Under the pieces are notes generated by a model that did no database searches, was not told the DNA's origin, and saw nothing but the letters and a program-made list of their open reading frames with translations. The position numbers were made by a program, and so were the translations under genes. DNA of 64,000 nucleotides from Rhodoferax sp. (lineage in GTDB: Bacteria > Pseudomonadota > Gammaproteobacteria > Burkholderiales > Burkholderiaceae_C). Positions 17,948 to 27,105 of this stretch are shown here, one piece after another (within the stretch, counting starts at the first letter, position 1; every line of letters begins with the position of its first letter). Location: contig JARLJI010000137.1 of assembly GCA_031291295.1 (NCBI GenBank), positions 62,001 through 126,000 on the forward strand. Direction: 5' to 3'.

Positions 17948-19033
17948 TCAGGCTTGTCGGGCAAACTTCCAGGCCATTTGCGCCAGCGGAACGGTGCCAG
18001 CGGCTGATTTGGCAGCCAGCGCGCTGGAGGCGGTTCCTGTCTCCACGCGTTTGGCAATGCCTTGCAAAATGGCCGCGAGGCGGAACAGGTTGTAGGCCAT
18101 GTAGAAGTTCCAGTCCGCCTTGAGTGCTTCGGGGGTGGTCAGCCCGGTGCGCTCGCAATACAGGCGGATGTACTCGTCTTCGGTCGGAATGCCGAGGCTG
18201 GCCACATCCAGTCCGCCGATGCCGCGGAACGCGCCCGGTGGAATATGCCAGGCCATGCAGTGGTAGCTGAAGTCGGCCAGCGGATGGCCCAGCGTGGACA
18301 GTTCCCAGTCCAGCACCGCCAGCACGCGCGGCTCGGTGGGGTGGAACATAAGGTTGTCGAGCCGGAAGTCGCCGTGCACGATGCTGACCTTGCTCGCGTC
18401 CAGCGCGCTGGCCGGCATGTGCGCGGGCAGCCATTCCATCAACTGGTCCATCTCGGGAATCGGTTGCGTGATGGAAGCCACATATTGCTTGCTCCAGCGA
18501 CCGATCTGGCGTTCGAAATAGTTGCCGGGTTTGCCATAGTTGGCGAGGCCGCGCTCGGCGTATTTAACTTTGTGCAGCGCCGCGATGACGCGGTTCATTT
18601 CGTTGTAGATGGCGCCGCGCGCGGCACGGTCCATGCCGGGCAGGGCTTGGTCCCACAACACGCGGCCCTGCATGAACTCCATGACGTAGAACGCCCGGCC
18701 GACGACGGACTCGTCTTCGCACAGGCAGTACATGCGCGGCACCGGCACATCGGTGCCTTGCAGGCCGCTCATCACGGCAAACTCTCGCTCCACCGCATGG
18801 GCAGACGGCAGCAGCTTGGCGACCGGCCCGGGTTTGGCGCGCATCACGTAGCTTTGTCCGGGCGTGATCAGTTTGTAGGTGGGGTTGGACTGGCCACCCT
18901 TGAACATTTCAACGCTCAAGGGGCCGGCAAATCCTTCCAGATGTTCATCGAGCCAGGCGGTCAGGGCCGCCACATCGAACACATGCTGCTCAGAAACAGG
19001 GCGGGTACCGACGAAATGATCAAAGTCGCTCAT
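17948..19033 (-). CDS. aminoglycoside-phosphotransferase-fold kinase paired with ACAD (ACAD10/11 N-terminal type)
   Basis: 361 residues. Kinase-fold motifs are SVEMFKGGQSNPTYKL (nucleotide loop), YVMRAKP (the Lys), the catalytic loop IVHGDFRLDNLMF and the metal-binding VLDWELSTLGHPLADF. In ACAD11 and in the LvaA protein of Pseudomonas levulinate catabolism this fold phosphorylates a 4-hydroxyacyl-CoA, after which the partner eliminates phosphate. That role is known for relatives and inferred here. The Crp-type regulator 18 bases upstream on the same strand suggests one transcription unit. Confidence 0.9.
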   Translation of the reverse strand: MSDFDHFVGTRPVSEQHVFDVAALTAWLDEHLEGFAGPLSVEMFKGGQSNPTYKLITPGQSYVMRAKPGPVAKLLPSAHAVEREFAVMSGLQGTDVPVPRMYCLCEDESVVGRAFYVMEFMQGRVLWDQALPGMDRAARGAIYNEMNRVIAALHKVKYAERGLANYGKPGNYFERQIGRWSKQYVASITQPIPEMDQLMEWLPAHMPASALDASKVSIVHGDFRLDNLMFHPTEPRVLAVLDWELSTLGHPLADFSYHCMAWHIPPGAFRGIGGLDVASLGIPTEDEYIRLYCERTGLTTPEALKADWNFYMAYNLFRLAAILQGIAKRVETGTASSALAAKSAAGTVPLAQMAWKFARQA

Positions 19034-19051
19034 GATAGGAGTTTTATGGTC

Positions 19052-19771
19052 TCAGTTGTCTGCATCAACGATGCGCATGAGCGCATCGCGGTTTCGAATC
19101 GTCAATCCAGCCGGCTCGATGCGAATGGCTTCCTCGCGCTCCATGGCCTTGAGTTCCTGGTTGACCCTTTGGCGCGAGGCTCCCAGCAACTGAGCCAGTT
19201 CTTCCTGCGCCAGATGCAGGCCGATACGCACTTCGCTGCTGTCTGACAGGCTCGGCACGCCATAGCTGCGCACCAGATGCAGCAACTGTTTGGCCAGACG
19301 GGCACGCAGGGGCAGTGTGTTGAGGTCTTCCACCAGGCCATACAGCTGGCGAATGCGACGGGCATGCAGACGCAGCATGGCTTCGTAAAGCTCCACATGT
19401 GCCGCGAGAATCTTCCTGAAATCGGTTTTGGCCACGCACAGAATGGTGGTCTCCCCGTGCGCGTAGGCATCGTGGGTACGCCGGTCGCCGTCGAAAATTG
19501 CCACATCGCCAAACCAGATGCCCGGCTCCACGTACGTCAGGGTAATCTGCTTGCCCGAGATGGAGGTCGAGCTGACCCTGACGGCGCCCCGGGCGCAAGC
19601 GATCCACTCCTCCGGCGGATCGCCGCGCGCAGCAATCAGCTCGCCGTCCTTGTAACGTTTGACGTAGGCGCATCGAAGAATGTCGTGTCGTAGCGATGGA
19701 GAAAGTGATGAAAACCAGCGACCGGAGTTGATCGCTTCACGTTCTTCGATGGTAAGAATGGGGTCGTCCAT
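19052..19771 (-). CDS. Crp/Fnr-family transcriptional regulator
   Basis: 239 residues from MDDPILTIEEREAINSGRWF. An N-terminal cyclic-nucleotide-binding-like barrel (KDGELIAARGDPPEEWIACA, FGDVAIFDGDRRTHDAYA) is followed by a winged helix with LAQEELAQLLGASRQRVNQE. No N-terminal cysteine cluster is present, so it is not an oxygen-sensing Fnr. It is read just before the kinase and ACAD genes and may control them, and possibly the enoyl-CoA hydratase and dehydrogenase genes upstream. Confidence 0.88.
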   Translation of the reverse strand: MDDPILTIEEREAINSGRWFSSLSPSLRHDILRCAYVKRYKDGELIAARGDPPEEWIACARGAVRVSSTSISGKQITLTYVEPGIWFGDVAIFDGDRRTHDAYAHGETTILCVAKTDFRKILAAHVELYEAMLRLHARRIRQLYGLVEDLNTLPLRARLAKQLLHLVRSYGVPSLSDSSEVRIGLHLAQEELAQLLGASRQRVNQELKAMEREEAIRIEPAGLTIRNRDALMRIVDADN

Positions 19772-19887
19772 AGCCTGTCTTTTGGGTGACTGATAACACC
19801 GCCATTGTCGCGTGCGGGACCGGCTGGGGGCACCGCGGGTGTCGCTTGAGTGTCTGCCTTGTTCAAGGCCAGGGCAAATCCCAAAAA

Positions 19888-20667
19888 CTATTCGAAGCGC
19901 GGTATCTGCTTGCCCAGAAAAGCGGCGATCCCGATTCCGGCATTGGCGTGGTGCAGGTTCTTGACAAAGTGGTCGCGCTCGGCAGTGAGCTGGCTGCTCA
20001 AAGTGTTGTGCGACGCCTCGTTGAGCAGCTCCTTGATGCTCGCCAGCGCATTGGGCGCCCGGGCATTGAGGCTGGCCGCCAGTGCCAGGGCCTCGGTCAG
20101 CGCGCTGCCCGCGTCGGCCAGCCGGTTCACCACGCCCAGCTCATGCAGGCGCTGGGCACTGATCCGTTCACCGCACATGAGCAACTCCGTCGCCAACTGT
20201 CGGGGCAAGGCGCGGGCGAGGCTCCAGCTGCCCCCGCCGTCCGGCGACAGGGCGATGTTGCTGTACGCCATCACGAACACCGCGTTATTGGCGGCGACGA
20301 GAAAATCACACGCCAGTGCCAGTGAAAAACCGGCACCCGCGGCCGCGCCTTCCACGGCTGCGATCACGGGCTTGGGGAACGCGCGGATGGCCTCGATCCA
20401 GCTGTGCAGGCCTTCAATGCTCTGCGCCTGAAAGTCGGGCGGCTGTTGCCGGTTGGCCTGCAGCCGCTGCAAATTACCCCCGGCGCTGAACACGGAACCT
20501 TCGCCCACGATGATCACGCTGCGCACGTCCGCACTGGACTCGGCCGCGTTCAGGGTCTCGACGCCTGCGGCATACATCTCCGGCCCCAAGGCATTGCGAT
20601 GCTCCGGATTGCTCAGGGTGAGCACCATGGTCTGGCCATGGCTGGTGCTTTTGAGTTCAGCAGGCAT
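19888..20667 (-). CDS. enoyl-CoA hydratase/isomerase family protein
   Basis: 259 residues from MPAELKSTSHGQTMVLTLSN. Crotonase-fold markers are NPEHRNALGPEMY, the oxyanion loop GSVFSAGGNLQRL and the second oxyanion region AAVEGAAAGAGFSLALACDF. DGGGSWSLARALPRQLA carries an Asp-Gly in the usual active-site region, where classical hydratases have Glu, so it could be an isomerase or a variant hydratase. It starts 11 bases after the 3-hydroxyacyl-CoA dehydrogenase stop and is surely co-transcribed with it. Confidence 0.88.
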   Translation of the reverse strand: MPAELKSTSHGQTMVLTLSNPEHRNALGPEMYAAGVETLNAAESSADVRSVIIVGEGSVFSAGGNLQRLQANRQQPPDFQAQSIEGLHSWIEAIRAFPKPVIAAVEGAAAGAGFSLALACDFLVAANNAVFVMAYSNIALSPDGGGSWSLARALPRQLATELLMCGERISAQRLHELGVVNRLADAGSALTEALALAASLNARAPNALASIKELLNEASHNTLSSQLTAERDHFVKNLHHANAGIGIAAFLGKQIPRFE

Positions 20668-20677
20668 ATTTAGTCAG

Positions 20678-22198
20678 TCACGATTCTTCATGCAACAGGC
20701 TCAAGCCAATGGCGCCGCGGCGCCGCAGCCATGGGCTGGGGCGATAGCGCGGATCGCCATAGACGGTCTGCATGTTCAACAGCACCTCCAGCACATTGGC
20801 CGGACCGTAGCGATCGCCCATGGCCAGTGGCCCCAAGGGGTAACCCAGGCCCAGCGTCACGGCGGTCTCCAGGTCTTTAGGCGAGCAAATACGCTGCTGG
20901 CAGATATCGGCCGCGATATTGATGATGGTGGCGACGACGCGCTGCGTCACAAAACCACCGCTGTCGCGGATCACGCTGACCGGCTTGCCATCGCGCGCGA
21001 ACAGGGCATGGGCCGCATCACGCATGTCGCTGCGCGTGGCCGGATTGGTGGCCAGCACGCGGCGCTTGGTGGCTGCATCGTCCACCAGCATGTCGATACC
21101 GACGGTGCGCGCGGGGTCAAGCCGCTCGACCACGGCAACGGTGGTGACATCGAAACCCAGCGGCGCGACCAGCGTCAGCGCGGCGGGCGATGGCGATGCG
21201 CCGGTTTCAATCGACGCTCCCAGAGTTTTCAGCAATTGAAGCAGTTCGGTGCGCCGGGCCGCGCGCGGCGAGACCCAGACCGGCGGCATTTCATCCACCT
21301 GCGGCACCGCAGGCTCGGGGCTGACCTGGGCGACACCTTCCACGTAGCGGTAAAACCCCTCGCCGACCTTCTTGCCGACGACGCCAGCGGCCAGCCGCTG
21401 GGCCGTGATCACACTGGGGCGGTAACGCGGCTCCTCGTAGTACTGCTGGTAGATGGACTCCATCACCGGATGCGAAACGTCCAGCGCCGTCAAATCCATC
21501 AACTCGAACGGGCCCAGCTTGAAGCCGACCTGGTCTTTCAGGACGCGGTCAATGGTGACGAAATCGGCGATGCCTTCACTGACGATGCGCAGGGCTTCGG
21601 TGCCATAGCCGCGCCCGGCGTGATTCACGATAAAGCCGGGTGTGTCCTGGGCCTGCACCGCGGTGTGGCCCATCTGTTTGGCGTAACTCGCCAGATCGGC
21701 GCAGATGGCGGGATCGGTTTTGAGGCCGGCAATCACTTCAACCACCTTCATCAAGGGCACCGGATTGAAGAAGTGGTAGCCCGCAAACTGCTGCGGGCGC
21801 TTCAATCCCGCGGCAATGGCGGTGACGGACAGCGACGACGTGTTTGTGACCAGCACCGTTGAGGGGCTCACCAGGCCTTCGAGTTCGGAGAACAGCGCCC
21901 TCTTGACATCCATCCGCTCGACGATGGCCTCGACGATCAGGTTGCAGTCAGACAGCGAACCGATCGAGTCTTCGGCCAGCAGCCGGGCTTTTTGGCTGGC
22001 CACCTGTGCCGCGTCCATGCGGCCTTTTTCGTGCAGTTTGTCCCACTGGGTGAAGACTGCGTCACGCGCCTTTGCAACGGCCCCCGGTTGGGTATCGAAC
22101 AGTTTGACGGTGCTGCCGGCTTGTGCCGCGATCTGGGCAATGCCCCGGCCCATGGCGCCGGCGCCCACTATTCCCACAATTGCATAGATAGGTTTCAT
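20678..22198 (-). CDS. 3-hydroxyacyl-CoA dehydrogenase (PaaH-like)
   Basis: 506 residues from MKPIYAIVGIVGAGAMGRGI, with the NAD loop GAGAMG. The catalytic stretch AGYHFFNPVPLMKVVEVIAG and TPGFIVNHAGRGYGTEALRI is typical of HAD, followed by a second copy of the C-terminal helical domain with GFVTQRVVATIINIAADICQ. Length and two C-terminal domains fit the PaaH/PaaC type of phenylacetate catabolism, but no other paa gene is in view, so it may serve the ACAD/APH pathway beside it. The ATG at 22198 was chosen for the Rossmann start. Confidence 0.92.
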   Translation of the reverse strand: MKPIYAIVGIVGAGAMGRGIAQIAAQAGSTVKLFDTQPGAVAKARDAVFTQWDKLHEKGRMDAAQVASQKARLLAEDSIGSLSDCNLIVEAIVERMDVKRALFSELEGLVSPSTVLVTNTSSLSVTAIAAGLKRPQQFAGYHFFNPVPLMKVVEVIAGLKTDPAICADLASYAKQMGHTAVQAQDTPGFIVNHAGRGYGTEALRIVSEGIADFVTIDRVLKDQVGFKLGPFELMDLTALDVSHPVMESIYQQYYEEPRYRPSVITAQRLAAGVVGKKVGEGFYRYVEGVAQVSPEPAVPQVDEMPPVWVSPRAARRTELLQLLKTLGASIETGASPSPAALTLVAPLGFDVTTVAVVERLDPARTVGIDMLVDDAATKRRVLATNPATRSDMRDAAHALFARDGKPVSVIRDSGGFVTQRVVATIINIAADICQQRICSPKDLETAVTLGLGYPLGPLAMGDRYGPANVLEVLLNMQTVYGDPRYRPSPWLRRRGAIGLSLLHEES

Positions 22199-22256
22199 GC
22201 GGGGATTATTACGCAACAGGTAATGGTTGCGGGTGTGTCAGAATTGTTGTTACTTG

Positions 22257-24170
22257 ATGAACTTGACTGTGAATTTCCGTAACCTTGCCGCTGGAGGCGT
22301 ATTGTTGCTTGCGGCGTTGAGCAGTCACGCGCTCACCGTGGGATCCATGCGTGGTGCCGCCCTGGTCGGCCAGCCCCTTGACGTTTCGGTACCGGTGGCA
22401 CTGGAGGCGGGCGAAGATGCTTCTTCGCTGTGCTTCGATGGCGATGTTTTATATGCCGACACCCGATTGGATGCCGGCCGGGTCAGCGTTGTGCCGCAGG
22501 TGGTATCGGCCCGTCATGAAGTCATTGTGCGGATCCGCTCCACGACCGCTGTCAATGAGCCCGTGGTGACGGTGAATCTGCGGGTGGGATGCGCTGGGGC
22601 CGCGACGCGGCGCTACGTACTGCTGGCGGACGCACCGAGCGCCTTTGTCGCGGCTTCGGCCTTGATGGCCGCGCCAAATTCCTCGCTTGAGAGTGCCAGT
22701 CGCGGTAGTGGCGCCCCGTCCGGAATGAACCCGGACGCGGGCCGGACTCTCCCTGACGCCGGCCAGGCCGCTGCGCCGACAAGTTCGAAGGCGGTCCCAA
22801 GTCCCAGGCGCGTCGCGCACTCCCATGTCGTTCGCTCGCCGCGGCGCCACGTCGCAAATGCCGCTGTCGCTCCCAAGGCCGCCGCCGCGCCGTCCGCCGG
22901 CAAGCTTGCGCGCGAAGAAGCCGTCCCCAAGGCGCGGCTCAAGCTGGATCCGGTGGACCTGCTGGCAGGGCAATCCCCTGATCTCAAGGTCTCAAACGAG
23001 TTGCAGACGACCCCCGCCGAGAACGACCCCAGACGCGCCGAGGCCGCTGCCATATGGCGCACCCTGAATGCCCAGCCGCAAGATGCATTGCACAAGGCGC
23101 TGCGCATGCAGGCGCTGGAGGCCGAAATGAACATGCTGCGCACCCAGAGTCTGAAAAACCAGGCCAGCCTGCTGGAACTCACCGCGCAACTGCAAAGAAC
23201 CGCAGATCATCAATTCAGTAATACGCTGGTGTATGTACTGTCCGCCTTGCTGGCCATGGCTGTCGGGGCGGTGGCGTACCTTGGATGGCAGATGAGCCGG
23301 GGACTGCGCTCGAATCATCGGCTGCGGCAGGGCAATGGCCGTGGTTTGGCGGCTCATGAAGACGACGCATTGGGCCCGTTGGGTGCCACCATTGTGAGCC
23401 CGTTGAGCGAGCAATTTCCCCAGGGGCCGTCTCGTTCGGGCCGCCGGCTTGACGGCATCCCGCCGGCCGCAGGGGGTATTGAAAAGTCAGGGAATGACAA
23501 TGCCCCAAAACGTCCTCGCGCAACGCCACCCAGGCAACCCGTGGACTTCGCTCCCAGCATGGCCTCGGCGGCACGGGAGGTGAATGCCGAAGAGCTGTTC
23601 GACATCCAGCAGCAGGCAGATTTCTTTGTTTCCCTGGGCCAGCACGAGCAAGCCATTGAACTGTTGAAGCAGCACATTGACGACAACGCCGGCACCAGTC
23701 CGCTGGCGTATCTTGACCTGCTCGCCATCTATCACAAATTCGATCTCAAGGACGACTACGAGCGTCTTCGCGGCGACTTCACCCGGGCCTTTAATGTGCA
23801 GGTGCCTCCGTTCGATGTGTTCAGCGGCGCCAGCAAAGGTCTTGAGGCATACCCGGCCGCGTTGTCCCGCATCGAAGAACTCTGGCCTTCCGTTCAGGTT
23901 CTTGACGCGATTGAAGCGTCGATTTTTCGCCGGCCCGATATCAACGATGGCGACGGCAAGGCGTTTGATCCGGAGGCTTACCGCGAATTGCTGCTGCTGT
24001 TCGCGATTGCCAAGGAAGTGGCCGGCTCACCGGGCGCCGACAAGCGTCTGGACGCGACCCGTGCAACCGCGACGATGCCTGAGCCTGACACCATGCCTCC
24101 AGTGATACCGCCGCCGCCGTCTCCCCGGTTCGGACTCGATATTGACTTGAGCGATCCGTCCGGCCCTTAA
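22257..24170 (+). CDS. FimV-like membrane protein with C-terminal TPR-type region
   Basis: 637 residues. Order: signal-like N-terminus (NLAAGGVLLLAALSSHALT), a beta-rich extracytoplasmic domain to ~120, a long Ala/Pro/Ser-rich linker to ~270, a probable coiled coil (~285-325, MQALEAEMNMLRTQSLKNQA), one membrane helix (~330-352, VYVLSALLAMAVGAVAYLGW), an acidic and Pro-rich cytoplasmic linker, and a helical C-terminal region (FDIQQQADFFVSLGQHEQAI). This is the layout of FimV/TspA hub proteins, which organise the cell pole and type IV pili, but it is smaller and no LysM motif is clear. It diverges from the dehydrogenase gene. Confidence 0.75.
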   Translation: MNLTVNFRNLAAGGVLLLAALSSHALTVGSMRGAALVGQPLDVSVPVALEAGEDASSLCFDGDVLYADTRLDAGRVSVVPQVVSARHEVIVRIRSTTAVNEPVVTVNLRVGCAGAATRRYVLLADAPSAFVAASALMAAPNSSLESASRGSGAPSGMNPDAGRTLPDAGQAAAPTSSKAVPSPRRVAHSHVVRSPRRHVANAAVAPKAAAAPSAGKLAREEAVPKARLKLDPVDLLAGQSPDLKVSNELQTTPAENDPRRAEAAAIWRTLNAQPQDALHKALRMQALEAEMNMLRTQSLKNQASLLELTAQLQRTADHQFSNTLVYVLSALLAMAVGAVAYLGWQMSRGLRSNHRLRQGNGRGLAAHEDDALGPLGATIVSPLSEQFPQGPSRSGRRLDGIPPAAGGIEKSGNDNAPKRPRATPPRQPVDFAPSMASAAREVNAEELFDIQQQADFFVSLGQHEQAIELLKQHIDDNAGTSPLAYLDLLAIYHKFDLKDDYERLRGDFTRAFNVQVPPFDVFSGASKGLEAYPAALSRIEELWPSVQVLDAIEASIFRRPDINDGDGKAFDPEAYRELLLLFAIAKEVAGSPGADKRLDATRATATMPEPDTMPPVIPPPPSPRFGLDIDLSDPSGP

Positions 24171-24216
24171 GGCCTCGAGGCACGGGCGCGACTGGCCGCC
24201 GTCGTGCGGGATGCTC

Positions 24217-25224
24217 TTACCGGCGCACCTGCAGCGCGCCGGGATTGACGATATTGGTGGGCGTGCCCTTGATGTAGTTGACAACATTGTCGAAGGCCGC
24301 GCTGAAGTACATCTCGTAGCTGCTTTGCTCGACATAGCCGATGTGTGGCGTGCAGATGCAGTTTTCCAGGCGCAAGAGGGCATGACCCTGCAGCGGCGGC
24401 TCGGTCTCGTAGACATCCACTGCCGCCATGCCGGGACGGCCACGGTTGAGGGCGCAGATCAGCGCATCCGGCTCGACCAACTCGGCGCGTGCCGTATTCA
24501 CGAACAGGGCGGTGGGCCGCATGCGTGACAAATCGTCGAGGGTGACGATACCGTCTGTCTGGTCGTTGAGCCGAAGGTGCAAGGTCAGTACATCGGCGCT
24601 GGAAAAGAATTCTTCCCGGCTGCCAGCGGCCAGGAATCCGTCGCCCACGGCCTTGCTGCGCGAGGCCTCGCTGCCCCAGACCATGACGTGCATGCCAAAG
24701 CATTTACCGTAGCCGGCGATGATGCGCCCGATCTTTCCGTAGCCCCAGATACCCAGGGTCTTGCCATGCAGCACGCTGCCGATGCCGAAGTTCGGCGGCA
24801 TCGAGGCGGTCTTGAGCCCGGATTGCTGCCAGGCGCCGTGCTTGAGGTTGGAGATGTACTGCGGCAGGCGGCGCATGGCCGCCATGATGAGCGCCCACGT
24901 CAGCTCGGCCGGCGCCAGCGGCGAGCCCACGCCCTCGGCAATGGCGATACCCCGCTCGGTGCAGGCCGCGACGTCGATATGGCGGCCGACCTTGCCGGTT
25001 TGGGCAATCAGCTTGAGCTTGGGCAGCTTCTCGATCAACTGGCGGCTGAACTGGGTGCGCTCGCGAATCAGCACGATCACGTCGGCGTCCTTCAGGCGGA
25101 CCGCCAGCTGACCCATGCCTTTGACAGTGTTGGTAAAAACCTTGGCAGAGTAGGCGTCAAGTTTGCTGGCGCATTGCAGCTTGCGAACCGCATCCTGATA
25201 ATCATCAAGAATCACAATATTCAT
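24217..25224 (-). CDS. D-2-hydroxyacid dehydrogenase family protein
   Basis: 335 residues from MNIVILDDYQDAVRKLQCAS. The NAD-binding motif is LGIWGYGKIGRIIAGYGKCF near residue 155. The substrate and catalytic residues are VGSPLAPAELTWALIMAAMR, FVNTARAELVEPDAL (Arg) and CTPHIGYVEQSSYEMYF (His), in the standard spacing. It is a SerA/GyaR-like reductase of 2-keto acids, acting in the cytoplasm. The substrate is not evident. It is convergent with the FimV-like gene, 46 bases apart. Confidence 0.9.
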   Translation of the reverse strand: MNIVILDDYQDAVRKLQCASKLDAYSAKVFTNTVKGMGQLAVRLKDADVIVLIRERTQFSRQLIEKLPKLKLIAQTGKVGRHIDVAACTERGIAIAEGVGSPLAPAELTWALIMAAMRRLPQYISNLKHGAWQQSGLKTASMPPNFGIGSVLHGKTLGIWGYGKIGRIIAGYGKCFGMHVMVWGSEASRSKAVGDGFLAAGSREEFFSSADVLTLHLRLNDQTDGIVTLDDLSRMRPTALFVNTARAELVEPDALICALNRGRPGMAAVDVYETEPPLQGHALLRLENCICTPHIGYVEQSSYEMYFSAAFDNVVNYIKGTPTNIVNPGALQVRR

Positions 25225-25325
25225 GCCGCCATTGTGCCTTGGCGATCAACGTGCATACTTGCAAGCGCCATTAGCGCCACACCGCTGGCTTCACACCTTT
25301 CCATTCGTTACCAGGATTCATCGCC

Positions 25326-25841
25326 ATGTCAATTTCCATGTCCTCCGCCAGCCTGCCGGTCTTTACAACCATGCTGGGCAATTTGAGCCATTTGCTGGAT
25401 AAGGCACAAGCCTGTGCCGACGCAAAAAAGTTTGACGCTGCGATCTTGATGCAGTACCGGCTGGCGCCGGACATGCTGCCGTTCACCCGGCAAGTCCTGA
25501 TTGCCTGTGACACGGCAAAAAATGGCGCTGCCCGGCTGGCCGGCACGGAAGCGCCCAAATTCGAAGACTTTGAATCCACCATCCCCGAGTTGAAGGCGCG
25601 GATTCAAAAGACGCTGGATTATCTGGCCACGGTGCCCGCCAGCGCGCTGGACGGGACGGAAGACAAGGACATCACTTTCCCGGTCGGGCGCGACGCTACC
25701 CACACCATGAAGGGTGAGGCCTATCTCACACGCTGGGTTTTGCCCAACCTGTTCTTCCACGTGACCACGGCCTATGCCATCTTGCGGCACAACGGCGTGG
25801 AGATTGGCAAGCGGGACTATTTGCTGGGCGCAAACGCTTGA
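25326..25841 (+). CDS. DUF1993 family protein
   Basis: 171 residues from MSISMSSASLPVFTTMLGNL. DUF1993 features are LRxLSxLLDKA-type start (LSHLLDKAQACADAK), LMQYRLAPDMLPFTRQVLIA, DTAKNGAARLAG and the end LPNLFFHVTTAYAILRHNGV followed by GKRDYLLG. The fold is related to DinB-like four-helix bundles. Function unknown. It stands alone between minus-strand genes. Confidence 0.88.
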   Translation: MSISMSSASLPVFTTMLGNLSHLLDKAQACADAKKFDAAILMQYRLAPDMLPFTRQVLIACDTAKNGAARLAGTEAPKFEDFESTIPELKARIQKTLDYLATVPASALDGTEDKDITFPVGRDATHTMKGEAYLTRWVLPNLFFHVTTAYAILRHNGVEIGKRDYLLGANA

Positions 25842-25844
25842 GGC

Positions 25845-26186
25845 TCAGTGCAGGGTTGCCTCAAAGGCGGCCAGACGCTCCAGTTCGGCACACACATCGG
25901 CCATGCGGCCAGAGATGACCATCCGCCCGGCGCTGGCCGGGGCCACACTGGCATCCACTACACGCAAGACCCGCAGTGGCCGGTGCGTTCCTGCATTCGA
26001 ATGATTTCGGCTTGCAGCCCTTGTGGTATGGGCATGAGAAGCTATTGAACTGATAGCGCTCTGGTCGAGTCGGGTGATCACTGGCCGTTGCGCGCAGGCG
26101 GGCTGGATTGTGCCCGGCATGAGCCAGTGAATGGCGTCGTGAAGTGGTGCGAAGAGCCTGGCGGCTGTGAACAATGCGAGTCCCAT
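25845..26186 (-). CDS. small hypothetical protein downstream of lexA
   Basis: 113 residues from MGLALFTAARLFAPLHDAIH. GAAAGG about 8 bases before the ATG at 26186 supports this start; a GTG at 26222 would add 12 residues. The end, VLRVVDASVAPASAGRMVIS and GRMADVCAELERLAAFEA, looks conserved-protein-like, but I do not know the family. The middle segment LDQSAISSIASHAH comes from a GCTAT-family repeat kept in frame, so the reading frame has either tolerated or been interrupted by it. It may be co-transcribed with lexA, 131 bases upstream. Confidence 0.5.
   Translation of the reverse strand: MGLALFTAARLFAPLHDAIHWLMPGTIQPACAQRPVITRLDQSAISSIASHAHTTRAASRNHSNAGTHRPLRVLRVVDASVAPASAGRMVISGRMADVCAELERLAAFEATLH
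26014..26060 (-). repeat. GCTAT-family element in a small hypothetical gene
   Basis: GCAGCCCTTGTGGTATGGGC followed by AGCTATTGAACTGATAGCGC, the long form of the family with a clear GCTAT...ATAGC end. Confidence 0.65.
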
Positions 26187-26317
26187 GTGAAACCTTTCAA
26201 TCAAAAAAAGAGGGTCGAACACAGACAGGATTGCTTGGTAAATCGCCGCGCCAGGGTTGTGATCTGCTGCATTGCGGCAGCCGTCAAACGCCCGTCACCT
26301 GGAGCGGCGACTTGAAC

Positions 26318-27004
26318 CTACATGAGCATGGTGTTGCGGATCAGTCCCACGGCCAGGCCCTCGATCTCGAACGGCTCGCCGGGCTCGACGATGATGGTCT
26401 GGAAGTCGGGGTTCTCGGCGTGCAGCTCGATCAGGTGCTTGTTGCGCCGAAAGCGCTTGACCGTGACTTCGTCGCCCAGCCGCGCCACCACGATCTGGCC
26501 ATTCTTGGCGTCTTTGGTGGCCTGCACGGCCAGCAGGTCGCCGTCCATGATGCCGGCGTCGCGCATGGACATGCCGCGCACCTTGAGCAGGTAGTCGGGC
26601 TTGCGCTGAAACAGGCTGCTTTCCACGTAATAGGTCTGATCCACATGCTCCTGCGCGAGAATCGGGGAGCCGGCTGCCACTCGCCCGACCAGCGGCAGGG
26701 CGAGTTGGGCCAGGCTTTGCAGCGGCAGGGAGAACTGCTTGAAGCGCGATTCGTTGATGGAGCGTAGCGCCTCGCTTTTGAGGCGAATGCCGCGCGAGGT
26801 GCCGCTGACCAGCTCGATCACGCCTTTGCGGGCCAGCGCCTGCAAATGTTCTTCGGCCGCGTTGGCAGACTTGAAACCGAGCTCGGCGGCGATTTCGGCG
26901 CGCGTGGGCGGCGCGCCGGTGCGGGCAATGGCGCTCTGGATCAGGTCCAGAATCTGTTGCTGGCGGGCGGTAAGCTTGGCGGGGAACGGCGGCAGGTCGA
27001 TCAT
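26318..27004 (-). CDS. lexA: LexA, SOS repressor and self-cleaving protease
   Basis: 228 residues from [20 protein letters not shown]. The winged helix covers 1-75, with [20 protein letters not shown] as recognition region. The cleavage site is Ala111-Gly112 (VAAGSP). The catalytic Ser146 (GMSM) and Lys183 (TVKRF) are present. It is about 25 residues longer than E. coli LexA because of the linker before the cleavage site. Two LexA boxes lie 45-83 bases upstream of its start, so it autoregulates. Confidence 0.96.
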   Translation of the reverse strand: MIDLPPFPAKLTARQQQILDLIQSAIARTGAPPTRAEIAAELGFKSANAAEEHLQALARKGVIELVSGTSRGIRLKSEALRSINESRFKQFSLPLQSLAQLALPLVGRVAAGSPILAQEHVDQTYYVESSLFQRKPDYLLKVRGMSMRDAGIMDGDLLAVQATKDAKNGQIVVARLGDEVTVKRFRRNKHLIELHAENPDFQTIIVEPGEPFEIEGLAVGLIRNTMLM

Positions 27005-27048
27005 GGTGACTCCTTGGACTGTGCTTGAAACAGCGCCTCGAGAGCGGC

Positions 27049-27068
27049 TACTGTTTTAATATCCAGTA
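27049..27068. promoter_or_regulatory. LexA box 1
   Basis: TACTGTTTTAATATCCAGTA matches the TACTGT-N8-ACAGTA consensus with full symmetry in both CTG/CAG arms. It is nearest to lexA, 45 bases before its start. Confidence 0.85.
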
Positions 27069-27087
27069 ACTGTATTTTTAACCAGTT
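27068..27087. promoter_or_regulatory. LexA box 2
   Basis: AACTGTATTTTTAACCAGTT, immediately next to box 1 and sharing one base with it. Its centre is 19 bases from box 1, so two LexA dimers could bind side by side. It ends 18 bases before the asparaginase start. Confidence 0.8.
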
Positions 27088-27105
27088 TTTGAAAGTTTGC
27101 AAGTC

